50,867 bases of DNA from Thiotrichales bacterium (GTDB lineage: Bacteria > Pseudomonadota > Gammaproteobacteria > Thiomicrospirales > Thiomicrospiraceae): contig JAEMQD010000031.1 in the NCBI GenBank assembly GCA_022759035.1, positions 9,745-60,611 of the forward strand, in the 5' to 3' direction. The notes under the pieces are model-generated. The model saw only the letters and a list, made by a program, of their open reading frames with translations, did no database searches and was not told where the DNA came from. Positions 50,600 to 50,867 of the stretch are shown piece after piece (positions within the stretch are counted from its first letter, which is position 1; each line of letters starts with the position of its first letter). Both the position numbers and the translations under genes were made by a program.

Positions 50600-50622
50600 A
50601 AAAAAAACACCCCAAATTGGGG
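50600..50622 (-). terminator. Terminator for the gene at the right edge
   Basis: The hairpin CCCCA/TGGGG followed on the minus strand by TGTTTTTTTT ends leftward transcription coming from the right edge, just upstream of the dut promoter. Confidence 0.75.
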
Positions 50623-50645
50623 CATTTTTCACGACGACAGGATCT

Positions 50646-50866
50646 CTAATCGTTAGAAGTCGCTCCACGCCTCACCATCTCGCCAGAAGCATTAGCGATT
50701 TGCCAACCATCGAAGCAACTTGCTCAATCGACTGCGTGATACCTGCAAGCATCTCATAGAAAAAACACTAAACGATATCTGCATAAGAAACAACGCGACT
50801 CCATACCTTTATCGCCAACTTTTGCTTGTCCTCCGCACCGAGATCAACAACTTCTTGTGCTGTTAC
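50646..50866 (-). pseudogene. Damaged or unidentified reading frame at the right edge
   Basis: From the right edge a frame runs 32 codons (VTAQEVVDLGAEDKQ to VVSYADIV) to TAG at 50768-50770. The same frame then continues for 33 codons (CFFYEMLAG, ITQSIEQVASMVGK) to TGA. Shifting one base within the GGCAAATCGC stretch extends it by IANASGEMVRRGATSND to TAG at 50646-50648, just before the terminator. This looks like a helical protein end disrupted by one stop and one frameshift. I could not identify the family; phasin-like or chemoreceptor-like helices are guesses only. The gene may instead simply end at 50768. Confidence 0.35.
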
Positions 50867-50867
50867 C

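Noticed and set aside
50481-50759. 92-codon plus-strand frame at the right end
   Set aside because: It runs through the dut leader, promoter and a terminator hairpin on the opposite strand, and the protein looks random.
1-50867. CRISPR arrays, insertion sequences, prophage genes, rRNA genes
   Set aside because: No regularly spaced repeats, transposase, integrase, phage structural motifs or rRNA sequences were seen.

Overview
The window is a bacterial chromosome segment dominated by one uninterrupted translation/transcription supercluster on the minus strand (about 6.2 to 37.6 kb). Reading with transcription, the order is tRNA-Tyr, tRNA-Gly, tRNA-Thr, tuf, tRNA-Trp, secE, nusG, rplK-rplA, rplJ-rplL, rpoB-rpoC, rpsL-rpsG-fusA-tuf, the S10 genes, the spc genes and the alpha genes down to rplQ. 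This order, the metX-metW pair and the RsmB/NOP-type methyltransferase without a visible NusB domain suggest a betaproteobacterium; a gammaproteobacterium remains possible. Base composition is A+T-leaning by eye. I saw no insertion sequence, prophage, CRISPR array or rRNA gene.

Left flank (1-6.2 kb): the 3' part of a SoxD-like mono-haem cytochrome c lipoprotein, then a molybdenum-cofactor cluster (moaA-moaD-moaE-moeA-moaC), then a convergent pair tatD-like/tcdA on the other strand. SoxD-like cytochromes partner molybdenum enzymes, so this neighbourhood hints at sulfur-compound oxidation linked to cofactor supply (inference).

Central block: ribosomal proteins, RNA polymerase core subunits, elongation factors and protein-export subunits. 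Its junctions carry readable signals: promoters for the S10, str, tRNA-tuf and tRNA-Trp-secE transcripts, an L10-type leader, and several terminators. At two junctions the TATAAT box lies inside a terminator-like hairpin. The two tuf genes appear identical at nucleotide level, with similarity ending at the gene edges. The beta-prime subunit has lost two of the four cysteines of its second zinc site. No rpmJ or infA lies between secY and rpsM.

Right flank (37.6-50.9 kb): clpB with a sigma32-like promoter; a lexA-type repressor whose promoter holds three AGAAC-N4-GTTCT palindromes, followed by a 57-codon unknown gene; yggS-proC-yggT; metX-metW with a TraT-like lipoprotein; pyrC with an rRNA methyltransferase; yidD; folE2 with a palindrome over its promoter; dut with a structured leader; and at the right edge a short damaged-looking reading frame.

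Most of the window is ordinary core genome. The observations most worth checking are the beta-prime zinc-site loss, the LexA operator type with its small downstream gene, the promoter-in-terminator junctions, and the structured leaders of moaA and dut.
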